Assembly: GCA_964572065.1 (NCBI GenBank)
Contig: CAZNER010000111.1
Coordinates: 1-5,897, forward strand
Direction: 5' to 3'
Length of the DNA: 5,897 nt
Source: CAZNER01 sp964572065
GTDB lineage: Bacteria; Patescibacteriota; Dojkabacteria; JAHIVN01
Both the position numbers and the translations under genes were made by a program. The notes under the pieces are model-generated. The model did not search any database. It had not been told where the DNA came from and was given only the letters and a program-made list of their open reading frames with translations. This document shows, in pieces, positions 5,456 to 5,897 of the stretch (positions are counted from its first letter, which is position 1; each line of letters begins with the position of its first letter).

Positions 5456-5626
5456 ATGGATGTAGGTATTCATGTTATCAGTCAAGGTAAAAGATTTAGA
5501 GAATTAGTTGAAATTACCAAGTTTGGAAACCAAAAACATAGTAGGACTTTTCATCAAGTGTTGTCAAAAAATGGTAGTTGGGTAAATCGCAGACCTAGTA
5601 GGAAAATAGATAAGAAGGAAAAATAA
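5456..5626 (+). CDS. Small basic hypothetical protein, 56 residues
   Basis: ATG 5456 follows AAGGGG (5444-5449) with about 6 bases of spacing and sits 2 bases after the previous stop. The product (MDVGIHVISQGKRFRELVEI, then a KHSRTFHQVL segment at residues 27-36 and SWVNRRPSRK at 41-50) looks like a compact, beta-rich, basic protein. The stop is doubled (TAATAA). The gene is short, but its clean ribosome binding site, tight spacing and non-random composition support it. I recognise no function. Confidence 0.68.
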   Translation: MDVGIHVISQGKRFRELVEITKFGNQKHSRTFHQVLSKNGSWVNRRPSRKIDKKEK

Positions 5627-5778
5627 TAAAATTTAAATGGTTTTTATCTTTTAATATAACAGTTAAACCATTCTACGAAGAAAAGCGGTTTGTAATATTA
5701 TACGATCCTTTTTATTTAGTTATTTGAATTATTATATGATATATGGTTTTTAATGTAATTTTTAAGGAGTTACTACAA
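5627..5778 (+). other. Non-coding gap upstream of third LRR gene
   Basis: This is the longest gene-free stretch (152 bases), very AT-rich. It holds an 8-bp inverted repeat, AATGGTTT (5636-5643) and AAACCATT (5665-5672), with a 21-base loop and no following T-run, so it is not a convincing terminator. A TATGAT-like hexamer near 5730 could be part of a promoter, but no well-spaced -35 box is evident. It is the most likely place for a transcription boundary in the window. Confidence 0.4.
5764..5769 (+). promoter_or_regulatory. Ribosome binding site AAGGAG
   Basis: AAGGAG lies 9 bases before ATG 5779 and supports that start for the third LRR gene. Confidence 0.78.
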
Positions 5779-5897
5779 ATGTCAAAAAAATTATTATCTA
5801 AACTACAAAAAGCAATCAAAAAACAAAATCTAACCAAAAACTCTGACGGTACATACAGTGGTACTGGAGACATAGATGCTACACCATTTATAAAAGA
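5779..5897 (+). CDS. LRR protein N-terminus, third copy (3' partial)
   Basis: ATG 5779 with AAGGAG 9 bases upstream opens 39 codons that run off the window. From residue 8 the product (KLQKAIKKQNLTKNSDGTYS) matches the N-terminal module of the LRR gene at 1354. The bases 5800-5897 differ from 1363-1460 at 8 of 98 positions. The first seven codons and the leader are unrelated to the other copy, so homology begins inside the coding sequence. LRR units are expected downstream, by analogy. Confidence 0.87.
   Translation, partial: MSKKLLSKLQKAIKKQNLTKNSDGTYSGTGDIDATPFIK

Noticed and set aside
5636..5672. Rho-independent terminator
   Set aside because: The stem is 8 bp and AT-rich with a 21-base loop, and no T-run follows it.

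Overview
The window looks like an accessory stretch of a large, AT-rich, tailed-phage-like (or prophage) genome. Every supported gene is on the + strand. Genes are short and tightly packed, with gaps of a few bases or small overlaps. Several proteins resemble families I associate with phages: leucine-rich-repeat (LRR) proteins with 21-residue units, a putative amidoligase, and small orphan proteins. No replication, structural or ribosomal genes are visible, so the host cannot be named. Strong AAGGAG/AGGAGG ribosome binding sites before several genes suggest a host that uses Shine-Dalgarno initiation. A run of 100 Ns marks the sequence as a draft, probably metagenomic, assembly.

Layout. Positions 2-724 hold the 3' part of an LRR gene whose last ~112 codons are a different, non-repeat domain. 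A lipoprotein gene follows (764-1303), then a second LRR gene (1354-2461) interrupted by the N gap (2133-2232). Its stop overlaps the ribosome binding site of a 68-residue orphan (2466-2672). Next come a 343-residue putative amidoligase (2684-3715), a 102-residue conserved-looking protein (3786-4094), an overlapping 156-residue helical protein (4087-4557), a lysine-rich 62-residue protein (4584-4772), a 143-residue orphan (4787-5218) and two small orphans (5238-5453, 5456-5626). A 152-bp non-coding gap leads to the first 39 codons of a third LRR gene (5779 to the window end).

How it fits together. Three members of one LRR family are interleaved with unrelated small cargo genes. They share an N-terminal module, a 63-bp coding repeat and a C-terminal cap. 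The backbone of the repeat is almost invariant, while the residues around its F-x-C core vary, as expected of a modular ligand-binding surface. A perfect 100-bp match between copies 1 and 2 points to recent recombination between paralogues.

The most unusual observation is at 371-388. Copy 1 keeps a full ribosome binding site identical to the one that starts the gene after copy 2, but the start codon is ATA and a one-base length difference removes the expected LRR stop. The LRR is therefore fused in frame to what is normally a separate downstream gene.

The amidoligase and the lipoprotein are plausible cell-envelope effectors. No common pathway for the cluster can be shown from sequence alone.
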